Part shown: positions 25,397 through 33,679 of the stretch, in pieces
Layout of the letters: each line of letters begins with the position of its first letter
How positions within the stretch are numbered: position 1 is the first letter of the stretch
Assembly (NCBI GenBank): GCA_024709955.1
Contig: JANJVS010000194.1
Span: forward strand, 1 to 38,774
Origin: Rhodocyclaceae bacterium
GTDB lineage: Bacteria > Pseudomonadota > Gammaproteobacteria > Burkholderiales > Rhodocyclaceae
DNA: 38,774 bases
Direction of reading: 5' to 3'
Program-made: the position numbers and the translations under genes
The notes under the pieces: generated by a model
Databases searched by the model: none
Seen by the model: the letters and a program-made list of their open reading frames with translations, nothing else
Told to the model about the DNA's origin: nothing

Positions 25397-26545
25397 ATGC
25401 GCCCGCTCCTGCTCGCCGCCGCCCTCCTGCCGCTGCTGACCGCCTGCGCCGGCGACCCGGCCCAGGCCGGCTGCGGCCAGCCCGGCGAATGGCGCGCCGC
25501 CACGCCGGCGGCCGCGCCGCTGCCGGCCGCCGCGCTGATCGACGACATGGCGCGACGCCAGGCGGTGCTGCTCGGCGAGGCCCACGACAGCGCCGAGGAC
25601 CACCGCTGGCAGTTGCATACCCTGGCGCAGCTGCACGCGCGCCAGCCGCGCCTGGCCATCGGCTTCGAGATGTTCCCGCGCCGCCTGCAGGGCGTGCTCG
25701 ACCAGTGGGTCGCCGGCGCGCTCACGGAGCGCGAGTTCCTCGAACGCGCCGAATGGGAGGCGGTCTGGGGCTTCGCCGCGCGCGACTACCTGCCGCTGTT
25801 CCACTTCGCGCGCATGCACCGGCTGCCGATGCTGGCCCTCAACGTCGAGCGCGAGCTGACCGACGCGGTCGGTAGGCAGGGCTGGGACGCCGTGCCGGAA
25901 AGCCGCCGCGAAGGCGTCTCCCGTCCCGCCGCGCCGGCGCCCGAATACCGCCGGGAACTGCGCGCCGTCTTCGACCACCACCCCGAAAAGGACAAGGACC
26001 CTCTGGCCTTCGCGCGCTTCGTCGAGGCCCAGACCCTCTGGGACCGGGCGATGGCGGAAGGCATCGCCGCCCATCTGCGGGGCCGGCCCGACGCGCTGGT
26101 GGTCGCCATCCTCGGCGCCGGCCATGTGCGCCACGGCCACGGCGTCGCCCACCAGCTCAAGGCCCTCGGCGTCGAGCGCGTCGGCGCGCTGCTGACCTGG
26201 CCGCGCGCGGAAAGCTGCGCGGCCATTCCGCCCGGACTCGCCGACGCCCTGCTGGTCGTCCAGCCGCCGCCGGAAAAGCCGTTGCGCATCGGCGTCTCCA
26301 TCGTCTCCGGCAAGGCAGCGGAGCCTGGCCTGCGCGTCGCCGAGGTGGCGCCAGGCGGCATCGCCGAGCAGGCCGGCATCAAGGCCGGCGACCTGATCGT
26401 CGCCGTCGCCGGCCAGCCGGCGCGCAGGCTGCAGACCCTGCGCAACGCCGTGCAGAACCAGCCGCCCGGCACCTGGCTGCCGCTCAGGCTGAAGCGCGGC
26501 GACGCCGAAATCGAACTCGTCGCCCGCTTTCCCGCGGCGCCATGA
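25397..26545 (+). CDS. ChaN-family lipoprotein with C-terminal PDZ domain
   Basis: The 382-residue product has a lipobox (LLTAC; Cys at about 17) and a ChaN domain (about 40-290): VLLGEAHDSAEDHRWQLHTL, AIGFEMFPRR and the C-terminal VVAILGAGHVRHGHGVAHQL. ChaN-type proteins are iron-regulated, bind haem in some species and resemble TraB/TIKI-type hydrolases. A PDZ domain occupies about 300-380 (GLRVAEVAPGGIAEQAGIKA, GDLIVAVAGQPA). The start at 25397 places the signal peptide at the N-terminus; the earlier ATG at 25370 would add nine residues and overlap the small ORF. Its stop overlaps the next gene (ATGA). Confidence 0.88.
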   Translation: MRPLLLAAALLPLLTACAGDPAQAGCGQPGEWRAATPAAAPLPAAALIDDMARRQAVLLGEAHDSAEDHRWQLHTLAQLHARQPRLAIGFEMFPRRLQGVLDQWVAGALTEREFLERAEWEAVWGFAARDYLPLFHFARMHRLPMLALNVERELTDAVGRQGWDAVPESRREGVSRPAAPAPEYRRELRAVFDHHPEKDKDPLAFARFVEAQTLWDRAMAEGIAAHLRGRPDALVVAILGAGHVRHGHGVAHQLKALGVERVGALLTWPRAESCAAIPPGLADALLVVQPPPEKPLRIGVSIVSGKAAEPGLRVAEVAPGGIAEQAGIKAGDLIVAVAGQPARRLQTLRNAVQNQPPGTWLPLRLKRGDAEIELVARFPAAP

Positions 26546-28503
26546 AGTCGATCGCCCGCGCCCTGATCCTGTTCTGCCTCGCGCTGCCCGCCGCCGCCGC
26601 GCCGCGGCTCGAACTGCAGGCGCGCCTCGATCCGGCGACGCGCCAGCTCGCCGCCACCGCGACCCTGGAGGATGCGCGCGGACTCGCGGGCTTCGCGCTC
26701 GGCGACGAGGTCGAGATCCTGTCCCTGACGGCGGACGGCCGTCGCATCGCGTCCCGGTCGATCCTGCGCCAGGGGCGTGCCTGGCACCCGCTGCCGACCG
26801 GCACGCGGCGCGCCCGGCTCGAATACCGCGTCACGCTGAAGCCGCTGGCCCGGCTCGACCATCGCGCGGCGCTCGCCGACCGCGACGCGGTGGCCGATCC
26901 GGAGGGCAGCTTCCTGCCCGCGGGCGCCGGCTGGTATCCGGAGCCCGGCGGCTATTTTTCCTACCGGCTCGACCTCGAACTGCCCGCGGGACAGAAGGGC
27001 CTCGCGCCCGGCGAGCTGCTGAGCGAGAGGGACGACGCCAGCGGCTACCGCGCCGCTTACGAGTTCGCCCAGCCCAGCGAGGGCATCGACCTGATGGCCG
27101 GCCCCTACGCCGTCGCCGAACGCGCCCTCGTCCTGCCGGGCGGCCGCCAGGTCCGCCTGCGCACCTGGTTCCATGCCGAGCTGGCGCCACTGGCCGCCGG
27201 CTACCTGGAAGACTCCGCGCGCCACATCGAACGCTACGACAGGCTCATCGGCGACTATCCCTTCGGCATCTTCAGCGTCGTCTCCAGCCCGACGCCGACC
27301 GGCTTCGGCATGCCGGGCCTGACCTACCTCGGCCGCGAGGTGCTGCGCCTGCCGTTCATCCGCGCCACCTCCCTCGGCCACGAGATCCTGCACAACTGGT
27401 GGGGCAACGGCGTCTATCCGGACTGGACCGCCGGCAACTGGTCCGAGGGTCTCGCCACCTACCTCGCCGACTACGCCTACAAGAAGGACGAGGGCGAGGA
27501 GGCCGCGCGCGCGATGCGCCTGGCCTGGCTGCGCGACCTCGCCGCCGTGCCGGCAGGCGGCGACGGCGCGCTCAAGGACTTCACCTCGCGCCGCCACGGT
27601 ATTTCCTCCATCGTCGGCTACAACAAGGCGGCGATGGTGTTCCTCATGCTGGAGGACGAGATCGGCCGCGCCGCCTTCGTGCGCGGCCTGCGCCTGCTCT
27701 GGGAACGCAAGCGCTTCGACGGCGCGAGCTGGGCCGACCTCGAAGCCGCCTTCGCGGCCGCCGCCGGCCGGCCGCTTCGGGACTTCTTCCGCCAGTGGGT
27801 GGAGCGCCCCGGCGCGCCCGCCCTCACCCTCAAGTCCGCCGTCCTCGGGGGCGACCGGCTGGAGCTCGGCATCGAGCAGCGCGGCGGCTACGCGCTGGAA
27901 ATCCCGCTGCGCCTGGTCTTCGCCGACCGCGTGGAGACGCGCAAGCCGCGCGTCACGGGCCGCGAAACCCGGCTCGTCCTCGACCGGGCGGCTGGCGCGC
28001 AAAGCGTCGAACTCGACCCCGACTACCGGCTCTGGCGCCGCGTCGATCCCGCCCTGCTGCCGGCGATCCTGCGCGAGGTCTTCGTCGCGCCGCGCGCCGC
28101 GCTGCTGGCGCCGGGCGCGGACGCGGCGACGCGCGCCGCCGCCCTCGCCCTCGCCGGCCGGGTGCTCGACGCCAGGCTGACGGCGGCGGCCGACGGCGAC
28201 GCGGGCCTGCCGGGCGCGCCGGCCCTGGTGATCGGCCTCGACCCCGCCGTGGATGCCTGGCTGAAGCGCCACGGACTGCCGCCGCGCCCGGTCGCGAGCG
28301 CCGGCAGCGCCCGGGTCTGGGCCGGCCGCGACGCGCGCGGCATTCCCTACGCGGTGGTCGCCGCCCGCGACCACGCCGCCCTCGGCGCCCTCGCGCGCGC
28401 CCTGCCCCACTACGGCGGCCAGAGCTGGCTCGCCTTCGACGGCCCGCGCGTCACGGCCAAGGGCATCTGGCCGCCGCGCGCGGAAGCCATTGCCGTTCGT
28501 TGA
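26542..28503 (+). CDS. M1-type zinc metallopeptidase (exported)
   Basis: The 653-residue protein has a signal peptide (MKSIARALILFCLALPAAAA), an N-terminal beta domain and a gluzincin core: HEILH (His280, Glu281, His284) and Glu302 in WSEGLATYLADYAYK, eighteen residues after the second His as in M1 aminopeptidases. The C-terminal region (about 420-650) is a less conserved Ala-rich domain. The start overlaps the ChaN-PDZ stop by 4 bases, so the lipoprotein with PDZ and the peptidase are coupled and may act together in the periplasm. A diverged 25-bp module begins at its stop codon (28502-28526). Confidence 0.88.
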   Translation: MKSIARALILFCLALPAAAAPRLELQARLDPATRQLAATATLEDARGLAGFALGDEVEILSLTADGRRIASRSILRQGRAWHPLPTGTRRARLEYRVTLKPLARLDHRAALADRDAVADPEGSFLPAGAGWYPEPGGYFSYRLDLELPAGQKGLAPGELLSERDDASGYRAAYEFAQPSEGIDLMAGPYAVAERALVLPGGRQVRLRTWFHAELAPLAAGYLEDSARHIERYDRLIGDYPFGIFSVVSSPTPTGFGMPGLTYLGREVLRLPFIRATSLGHEILHNWWGNGVYPDWTAGNWSEGLATYLADYAYKKDEGEEAARAMRLAWLRDLAAVPAGGDGALKDFTSRRHGISSIVGYNKAAMVFLMLEDEIGRAAFVRGLRLLWERKRFDGASWADLEAAFAAAAGRPLRDFFRQWVERPGAPALTLKSAVLGGDRLELGIEQRGGYALEIPLRLVFADRVETRKPRVTGRETRLVLDRAAGAQSVELDPDYRLWRRVDPALLPAILREVFVAPRAALLAPGADAATRAAALALAGRVLDARLTAAADGDAGLPGAPALVIGLDPAVDAWLKRHGLPPRPVASAGSARVWAGRDARGIPYAVVAARDHAALGALARALPHYGGQSWLAFDGPRVTAKGIWPPRAEAIAVR

Positions 28504-28526
28504 AAGTCGGCGCTCGCGGCACGGTG
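28502..28526 (+). repeat. Diverged copy of the 25-bp module at a gene end
   Basis: The 25 bases overlap the peptidase stop codon and agree with the module at 153-177 in 21 positions; they begin GAAAGTCGGCGCT and end CACGGTG. Confidence 0.6.
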
Positions 28527-28666
28527 AACGATAGCCATCCAAACCTGGCGGCAGACGACACGATTTACCAAGACTATCGACCGCATTGCCAAAGGCAATT
28601 GGCGACGCCGCCGGGCTTTCCCTATGCTGCGCGCCATTCCATCGACGCGACGCAAAGGAAATCCCC

Positions 28667-29104
28667 ATGAAGCACTCGACACTCTCCCTGGCCGCCGCCA
28701 GTCTCTGCGCCCTCCTGGCCGCCCTGCCCGCGGCGGCGGCGGAACACGCCCTCGAAGTCGATCTCGCCGGCATCAAGGACGCGCGCGGCCAGGTGCGCGT
28801 CGGCCTGTACGCCGACGCCAAGACCTTCCGCAAGGAGGAGCAGGCCCTGGCGGTGAAGACCGCGCCAGCCGCCGCCGGCGCGGTGCGCGTGCGCTTCGAC
28901 GGCCTCGCGCCGGGCCGTTACGCGATCATGGCCTACCATGACGAGGACGGCAACGGCCAGCTCAACCGCCGCCTCGGCATGTTCCCCACCGAGGGCTACG
29001 GCCTGTCGAACAATCCGAAGGTAATGGGCCCGCCGGCCTTCGACGACAGCGCCTTCGAACTGCCCCTGCCCGGCGGCGGGCTGCGCATCGAGATGCGCTA
29101 CTGA
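28667..29104 (+). CDS. DUF2141-family secreted protein
   Basis: The 145-residue protein has a signal peptide (MKHSTLSLAAASLCALLAAL to AAAAEH) and a DUF2141 beta-sandwich domain with the family block RYAIMAYHDEDGNGQLNRR, which resembles an acidic calcium-type loop, and a C-terminal GLRIEMRY. Function is unknown. The ATG at 28667 is chosen because AAAGGA precedes it and the signal starts there. A near-identical copy of the last 39 bases of coding sequence is found again at 30585-30623. Confidence 0.85.
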   Translation: MKHSTLSLAAASLCALLAALPAAAAEHALEVDLAGIKDARGQVRVGLYADAKTFRKEEQALAVKTAPAAAGAVRVRFDGLAPGRYAIMAYHDEDGNGQLNRRLGMFPTEGYGLSNNPKVMGPPAFDDSAFELPLPGGGLRIEMRY

Positions 29105-29265
29105 GGCATCGCGTCAGCCGGCATCGAGTTCCGCGCTGGCGCGCCGGCGGCACCCAGGCCGTCCTGTACGCGCGCCGCGATCGCGAACAGCTGCCGGTGC
29201 TCCCGTTCCATCTGCTCGATGCCGACCTGGCAAGCGGCGATCGAACTTCGCGGCGACGCGATCAT
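29098..29265 (-). pseudogene. Truncated hemerythrin-like ORF coupled to flaG
   Basis: The 55-residue frame starts at an ATG overlapping the flaG stop (ATGA at 29262-29265). It contains CQVGIEQMEREHRQLFAIAA, resembling the first helix of a bacteriohemerythrin with one iron-ligand His (His23). It then ends in an unrelated tail and lacks the other ligands (HFxxEE, HxxxH and HxxxxD), so it cannot form a diiron site. A full-length homologue is at 32084-32542. A decayed remnant is more likely than a functional short protein. Confidence 0.6.
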
Positions 29266-29606
29266 GCTCGTTCCTGGAGCAACAAGCCGGTGAAGTTGTC
29301 GAGGGCCTTGGCGATCTGCAGCACCTCCTCCGAAGGGAACTGCCGCAGCACCTCGTGAGTGCGGGTATCGACCACCTTGACGACGCTGTGGTGAGTTGCC
29401 GTGTCGAGGGAAAACTCCAGATGGGTGACGAGGGACTGCACGGTCTGGTTGATGCGGCCGATCGCCGCCCGGATGCTCTCGGTATCCGCCTCTTCCATGT
29501 CTGCGGTGGGCGGCTGAATGGTTTCGGCCGGGTTTGCCGGCCTGCTCGTCGCGGCGTGGGCGGGCAGACTTTCCGCGCCACCGAAATTCCGAATCGTTTG
29601 GATCAC
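29262..29606 (-). CDS. flaG: FlaG-family flagellar protein
   Basis: The 114-residue product ends in the FlaG domain: INQTVQSLVTHLEFSLDTAT, HHSVVKVVDTRTHEVLRQFP and SEEVLQIAKALDNFTGLLLQ. The N-terminus is disordered and Pro/Ala-rich, as usual. FlaG affects flagellar filament length in some bacteria and often sits beside fliD and fliS, absent here. A GTG at 29606 preceded by a G-rich ribosome binding site is favoured over the ATG at 29681. A hemerythrin stub overlaps its stop by 4 bases. Confidence 0.85.
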   Translation of the reverse strand: MIQTIRNFGGAESLPAHAATSRPANPAETIQPPTADMEEADTESIRAAIGRINQTVQSLVTHLEFSLDTATHHSVVKVVDTRTHEVLRQFPSEEVLQIAKALDNFTGLLLQERA

Positions 29607-29714
29607 CCCAGCCCCCCCTCTGTTCGATTGCCGTCCGCTGACCGGCTGCCCGCGCCGCATGCCGTGTCGTGTCGGCACCACATCGGCATGACGGGCGAAG
29701 CGGCGAAACCGGCG

Positions 29715-29738
29715 CCATGATCTTGATTTGGATCATGG
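29715..29738. promoter_or_regulatory. FNR/ANR-like site or 8-bp inverted repeat upstream of the response regulator
   Basis: CCATGATC and GATCATGG form a perfect 8-bp inverted repeat with an 8-base spacer. Within it, TTGAT-TTGG-ATCAT (29723-29736) matches the FNR consensus TTGAT-N4-ATCAA at nine of ten positions. It lies in the divergent region between flaG and the response regulator gene, about 120 bases before the latter. Confidence 0.5.
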
Positions 29739-29859
29739 CGGTCAATAATGCGAGAGGACTAGCCGGGACTAGCGAGAGGACTAGGCGCCGGCAGTTCGCG
29801 CTCCGTGGCGCGCCGAGCCCGGCGGATCGCCCCAACTTAAGGCTCGACAATCAAAACAA

Positions 29860-30474
29860 ATGAAATTTCTGCTCGTCGACGATCACGCGCTGCTCCGCCA
29901 CGGTCTGCTCCTGATGCTCGGCAAACTGCCGGGCGAACATGAATTCATCGAGGCCGAAAGCTGCGAAGCTGCGTTCGCCGCCACCGCCGACCACGCCGAC
30001 ATCGACCTGGTGCTGCTCGATCTCGCCCTGCCCGGCATGAACGGCCTCGACGGCCTGCTGCGCCTGCGCCAACTCCGCCCCTCCGTGCCGGTCGTCCTGC
30101 TGTCCGCCAACGACAGCTCCCACATCATCATCGAGGGCCTGCAGCGCGGCGCGCGCGGCTTCATCCCCAAGTCATCCAGTCCCGACATGATGATGGCCGC
30201 GCTGCGGGTGGTCCTGGCCGGCGGCACCTACGTGCCCCCCCTCGGCCTCGCCCGCCGCGCCGAAACGGAAGACAGGCGCGCCCTGACGACGCGCCAGCGC
30301 GAGGTGCTGGCGCTGCTGGCGCGCAACCGCAGCAACAAGGAAATCGCGGACGCCCTCGGCATGCGCGTGAACACCGTGCGCGTGCATGTCGCGGCCATTC
30401 TCAAGGCCCTCGACGTCGAGAATCGCAACGACGCGGCGCGCGCCGCCCTCGGCCTGGGGCTGACCGGTCCCTGA
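29860..30474 (+). CDS. NarL/FixJ-family response regulator (orphan)
   Basis: The 204-residue protein has a receiver domain (1-120) with Asp7-Asp8, phospho-acceptor Asp54 (LVLLDLALPGMNGLDG), Ser82 and Lys104 (GFIPKSS), and a LuxR-type helix-turn-helix (about 140-200; LTTRQREVLALLARNRSNKE, then IADALGMRVNTVRVHVAAIL). It is a phosphorylation-controlled transcription factor. No histidine kinase gene is adjacent, so its partner is elsewhere. An FNR-like palindrome lies upstream. Confidence 0.93.
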   Translation: MKFLLVDDHALLRHGLLLMLGKLPGEHEFIEAESCEAAFAATADHADIDLVLLDLALPGMNGLDGLLRLRQLRPSVPVVLLSANDSSHIIIEGLQRGARGFIPKSSSPDMMMAALRVVLAGGTYVPPLGLARRAETEDRRALTTRQREVLALLARNRSNKEIADALGMRVNTVRVHVAAILKALDVENRNDAARAALGLGLTGP

Positions 30475-30505
30475 GATTCGGGCGGCGAGGAACAAGGCCG
30501 TCCCG

Positions 30506-30573
30506 CCATCCGCTGCGGCGAGAAAAACGTCATTCGCTTGGCCACCCGATAGCACGATTGCTTCATCGGCGCC
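30506..30573 (+). repeat. Diverged copy of the approximately 80-bp dispersed element
   Basis: It follows the response regulator stop. CCATCCGCTGCGGCGAG, the CATTCGCTTGGCCACCCGATAG block and GCTTCATCGGCGCC parallel the elements at 23992-24131 and 37651-37735, with clear divergence. Confidence 0.6.
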
Positions 30574-30584
30574 ATCCGTTCACT

Positions 30585-30623
30585 CCCCTGCCCGGCGGCG
30601 GACTGCGCATCGAGATGCGCTAC
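30585..30623 (+). pseudogene. Duplicated 3' fragment of the DUF2141 gene
   Basis: A 39-base block (CCCCTGCCCGGCGGCG to GATGCGCTAC) repeats 29063-29101 with one mismatch. It codes for the same LPGGGLRIEMRY ending but lacks the gene and its stop codon. It lies directly after the dispersed element, suggesting a small duplication linked to that repeat. Confidence 0.75.
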
Positions 30624-30651
30624 CAAGGACGCAGCATATCCGGCCAATACA

Positions 30652-31866
30652 TCACATCCACCTAGCCTGATCGATACCCCACTTTTCGTAGGACTCGTTC
30701 GAGACGATCTTATCGGCGGACTTCGCCAGGTCGACGAGCTTCGGCGTCAGGTAGTAGTTCTTGCCAACGTGAAAGATCGTCTTGACCACCGGCTGCAGCA
30801 GCTTGTCCGGGTTGATCTCCTTGACGATGCCGAGCTGGCCGCTGTCGAGCCGTACCAGCGAGCCGGCGGGATAGATGCCGATGCTCTTGATGAAGGCCTG
30901 CACCAGGGCCGGGTTGAAGTGGAACTTGCCCCATTCGAACAGCTTGCGCAGCGCGTCGGTCGGCGGCATGCCCTTGTGATAGATGCGCACCGAGGTGATG
31001 GCGTCGTAAACATCGACAATCGCCATCATCTGTCCGTGGGCGCTGATTTCGTTCCCCTTCAGGCCGCGCGGATAGCCGGTGCCGTCGTAGCGTTCGTGGT
31101 GCTCGATCGCCGCGTTCATGGCGATCCGGCTGATCGCGCCCTTGGCCTGGGCAAGCACGTCGGCGCCATGCGCGGCATGGGTCTTCATGACGACGAATTC
31201 ATCGTCGGTCAGCTTGCCCGGCTTGTTGAGGATGCCGTCGGGCACCCGCGCCTTGCCGACATCGTGCAGCAAGGCGCCGAGGGCAAACTCGCGGATCTCC
31301 GCATACGGCAGCTTGAGCGCGCGGCCGAAGGCCACCGCCAGCGCGGACACCGAGACGGAATGCTGAAAGGTGTATTCGTCACGCGTCTTGACCTGGGAAA
31401 GCGGCAGCAGCGCATCCGGATTGCGGAAGATCGAATTGAAGATGCCATCCACCAGAGGTTCGCACTGCTCGACCTCGATCTGCTTGCCGAGGCGGATGTC
31501 GTGCATCATGCCGCGCACCAGCTTCTGCGTCTCGCCGTGCAGTCTGCGGGCGCGTACCAGCTCCTCGGCAAGCGTGACCGAGGGAATCGTCGTCCCGTCG
31601 TCGGCGGCGACGATGGCCTGGAGTTCCTGCTCCAGTTCCGCGCGCGATTCCTCCAGGGTCTGTGCGTCCTTGAAATCGGAACCCCGCCGCGTGTCGATGT
31701 AAATCTCGCGGATGCCCGCCTCCAGGATCTGCATCACCGTGTCCGGATCCTTGACCTTGAACTGGTTGGCGAGAAATGGATGGGCCATCCAGCCGCAGTT
31801 GAGGTCATGCACGAACATGCCGACCCGCAACTGGTCCACCGATATTTTCTTGATCGTTCCGACCAT
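30652..31866 (-). CDS. HD-GYP c-di-GMP phosphodiesterase with DUF3391
   Basis: The 404-residue cytoplasmic protein has an N-terminal DUF3391 domain (about 5-140; IKKISVDQLRVGMFVHDLNC) and an HD-GYP domain with intact HDVGK (201-205), further metal ligands (THAAHGADVL) and HHERYDGTGYPRGLKGN (256-272). It should hydrolyse c-di-GMP to pGpG or GMP. It is the third c-di-GMP enzyme in this window. GGGGAGGG lies shortly before the ATG on the minus strand. Confidence 0.94.
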   Translation of the reverse strand: MVGTIKKISVDQLRVGMFVHDLNCGWMAHPFLANQFKVKDPDTVMQILEAGIREIYIDTRRGSDFKDAQTLEESRAELEQELQAIVAADDGTTIPSVTLAEELVRARRLHGETQKLVRGMMHDIRLGKQIEVEQCEPLVDGIFNSIFRNPDALLPLSQVKTRDEYTFQHSVSVSALAVAFGRALKLPYAEIREFALGALLHDVGKARVPDGILNKPGKLTDDEFVVMKTHAAHGADVLAQAKGAISRIAMNAAIEHHERYDGTGYPRGLKGNEISAHGQMMAIVDVYDAITSVRIYHKGMPPTDALRKLFEWGKFHFNPALVQAFIKSIGIYPAGSLVRLDSGQLGIVKEINPDKLLQPVVKTIFHVGKNYYLTPKLVDLAKSADKIVSNESYEKWGIDQARWM

Positions 31867-32083
31867 GGCCCTCCCCTTTCAGGCTGTGACGGTGAATAAA
31901 CGGTGAGAGCCCCGCTCAACCGCTCCAGCGGCAGGCCATGAACCTACCGAATATCCGTGCATTGGCAACGATGGACAGCCAGCCATTTGCGCGGCGTCCC
32001 AAAACAACCCGCTCGCGTTCAAAACCACTTTCAGCATGGCCCCCGAAGGGTGTGGCTTGATTCAGGCTCATCTTGGCCAGCCG

Positions 32084-32542
32084 TTAACTTGTCCCGATCA
32101 GGCCAAGCTCTTCTAATGCGTCTGCACTCATGTCCTGCTCCCGTGCCTGCGCCATGAAGTTAGCCAACAGCTTGTCCGTCCCGACGATATGGTTCAACAA
32201 CCAGGAACGCAGGAAGGCAAAACGGTGACAGACGACCGGCAGGTAGCCGGATGCCGAGATCCGGTCCTGCAGCAGCCTTGCGGACACAAGCAAGGTCTGA
32301 TGTTCGGCCTTGTGTGCGGCCAGCTCCGGATAGCCGATAAGCTCCATCAAGAGTTCCTCACGATGAAAATGATCCTCGGTGTGCTCTACGAGAGTCTCGA
32401 ATGCCGTTCTGATGGCACATATGTCGCGACTGGCAAAAAGCGTGCGGAAAAGATGGTTGCAACATGCCACCAACTCCCGATGGTCCTCATCGATCTCCGG
32501 TACGCCGCATATCAGCCTCTCATCCCACTCGATGTATTCCAT
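32084..32542 (-). CDS. Bacteriohemerythrin
   Basis: The 152-residue protein has all seven diiron ligands: His21 (EIDEDHRELV), His58 and Glu62 (DHFHREELLM), His77 and His81 (HKAEHQTLL), and His118 and Asp123 (LLNHIVGTDKLL). It binds O2 reversibly and may deliver or sense oxygen. It is single-domain and cytoplasmic. The start is set at MEYIEWDERL, the usual beginning of the family. It follows the HD-GYP gene's upstream region on the same strand but is separated by 217 bases. Confidence 0.93.
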   Translation of the reverse strand: MEYIEWDERLICGVPEIDEDHRELVACCNHLFRTLFASRDICAIRTAFETLVEHTEDHFHREELLMELIGYPELAAHKAEHQTLLVSARLLQDRISASGYLPVVCHRFAFLRSWLLNHIVGTDKLLANFMAQAREQDMSADALEELGLIGTS

Positions 32543-33038
32543 CGTGAGTCCCCCCGCCGCAGTGGCTTCGAAGCAAGCTTAGCCCCCGCATCGGACCGGC
32601 ACAATTCCCAAAAGTCATAAGCACGAACAGCTCGCCCACTGATTTCGCGCCCGCGCATGGTTTGCCAGGCAGCGTCTGCCTCTGACGCTACTCAAGGAAG
32701 GCGACCGCGGCGGCAGTGTCGGCCTCGGGTCGATGATCCATGGGGACGCTCAACGGCACGCGTTTAGCGTCAGCGAAAAACGGAACGGGCGGACTTTTCC
32801 CGTTTCCTCGCCCCTGCAGCCGCGCCGGGTCGGTGCGCAGCAAGTTTTTTATGTCTTAAAAATTTTTAGCGCTACAATGAGTTATGACAACTTTTATTGA
32901 AAGTTGTCGCATTCATGTCTTTAGTTAGAAGGCTATTGAAGGCTGAACCGGTTGGGTCGCGTGCCGGACGGCCGTCGTCTAAGCGCGCCAATTTTCCACC
33001 CCGTCAGGCATGACGCCTGCTGTTCTAGGAGGTCAACC
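32543..33038. other. Intergenic region with inverted repeats and AT-rich promoter
   Basis: No gene is visible. It holds a GACGCT/AGCGTC inverted repeat (about 32743-32773), a hairpin AACGGG/CCCGTT (about 32783-32803) and an AT-rich segment (32845-32930), unusual in this GC-rich window, which contains the candidate promoter and palindrome described separately. Confidence 0.55.
32873..32908 (+). promoter_or_regulatory. Candidate promoter and operator palindrome upstream of DUF697-PKS
   Basis: TACAAT (32873-32878) is a good -10 hexamer in an AT-rich stretch; the -35 is weak. Just downstream a perfect 9-bp inverted repeat GACAACTTT/AAAGTTGTC with a 5-base spacer (32886-32908) sits where a repressor would block initiation. 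Alternatively TTGAAA within the right arm could be a -35 for a second promoter. Confidence 0.5.
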
Positions 33039-33572
33039 ATGAGCACTGCCGCCACCATCGAAAACACCGCCGCGTCCGAAGCCCCCGCGCAAGCCCCCTG
33101 CGCCAAGAGCATGGAAATGGACGAGCGGAAGGCCTACACCGCCGACCTCGTCAAGAAGCATGCCCTGGCGGCCGCCGGTATCGGCCTGATTCCCATGCCA
33201 GCCGTCGATTTCGTCGCCCTGACCGCGCTGCAAGTGAATCTGCTGCGCAAGCTTTCCGACTTTTATGGCATCGCCTTCACCGAGGAAATCGGCAAGAAGG
33301 TCGTCGGCGCCCTGGCCGGCGGCTACGCCCCGGTCGCCCTCGCGCTGCCCGTCGCCAGCCTGCTCAAGGCGATCCCCATCGTCGGCCAGACTACCGGCAT
33401 CCTCGCCATGTCGGCCGTCGCGGGCGCCTCCACCTATGCCGTCGGCAAGGTGTTCGTCCAGCACTTCGAGTCGGGCGGCACCTTCCTGAACTTCGACCCG
33501 GCCGCCGTGCGCGAGTACTACCGGGAGCAGTTCAAGGAAGGCAGCAGCGTCGTCAAGAACGCTTCCGAATAA
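33039..33572 (+). CDS. DUF697-family membrane-associated protein
   Basis: The 177-residue product carries a DUF697 domain (about 40-150): ADLVKKHALAAAGIGLIPMP, AVDFVALTALQVNLLRKLSD and GGYAPVALALPVASLLKAIP, with hydrophobic Gly/Ala-rich helices. The domain is often attached to or encoded near small GTPases (YcjX/YcjF type), absent here. The ATG at 33039 is fixed by AGGAGG five bases upstream; the longer frame from 32952 is not supported. It is 107 bases upstream of the PKS gene on the same strand and may be cotranscribed; its role there is unknown. Confidence 0.82.
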   Translation: MSTAATIENTAASEAPAQAPCAKSMEMDERKAYTADLVKKHALAAAGIGLIPMPAVDFVALTALQVNLLRKLSDFYGIAFTEEIGKKVVGALAGGYAPVALALPVASLLKAIPIVGQTTGILAMSAVAGASTYAVGKVFVQHFESGGTFLNFDPAAVREYYREQFKEGSSVVKNASE

Positions 33573-33608
33573 GCGCGTTCGCCTGATTCCCCCCGCCGTC
33601 TGATCGGT

Positions 33609-33640
33609 CTCCGAGGTGTCCTTGCGGACGCCTTGCGGAG
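33609..33640 (+). other. Hairpin between the DUF697 and PKS genes
   Basis: CTCCG/CGGAG forms an outer stem enclosing GGTGTCC/GGACGCC (one G-T pair). No T-run follows, so it is not a classic terminator; it could modulate read-through or protect mRNA. It ends about 40 bases before the PKS start. Confidence 0.4.
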
Positions 33641-33679
33641 GGGGAGAGGTGCGTCCGAAAAACACCGATATCGTCCAAG

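Noticed and set aside
25786-28833. A 1015-codon minus-strand open frame across the ChaN and M1 genes
   Set aside because: It has no recognisable domain and lies opposite two convincing coupled genes with signal peptides and zinc motifs.
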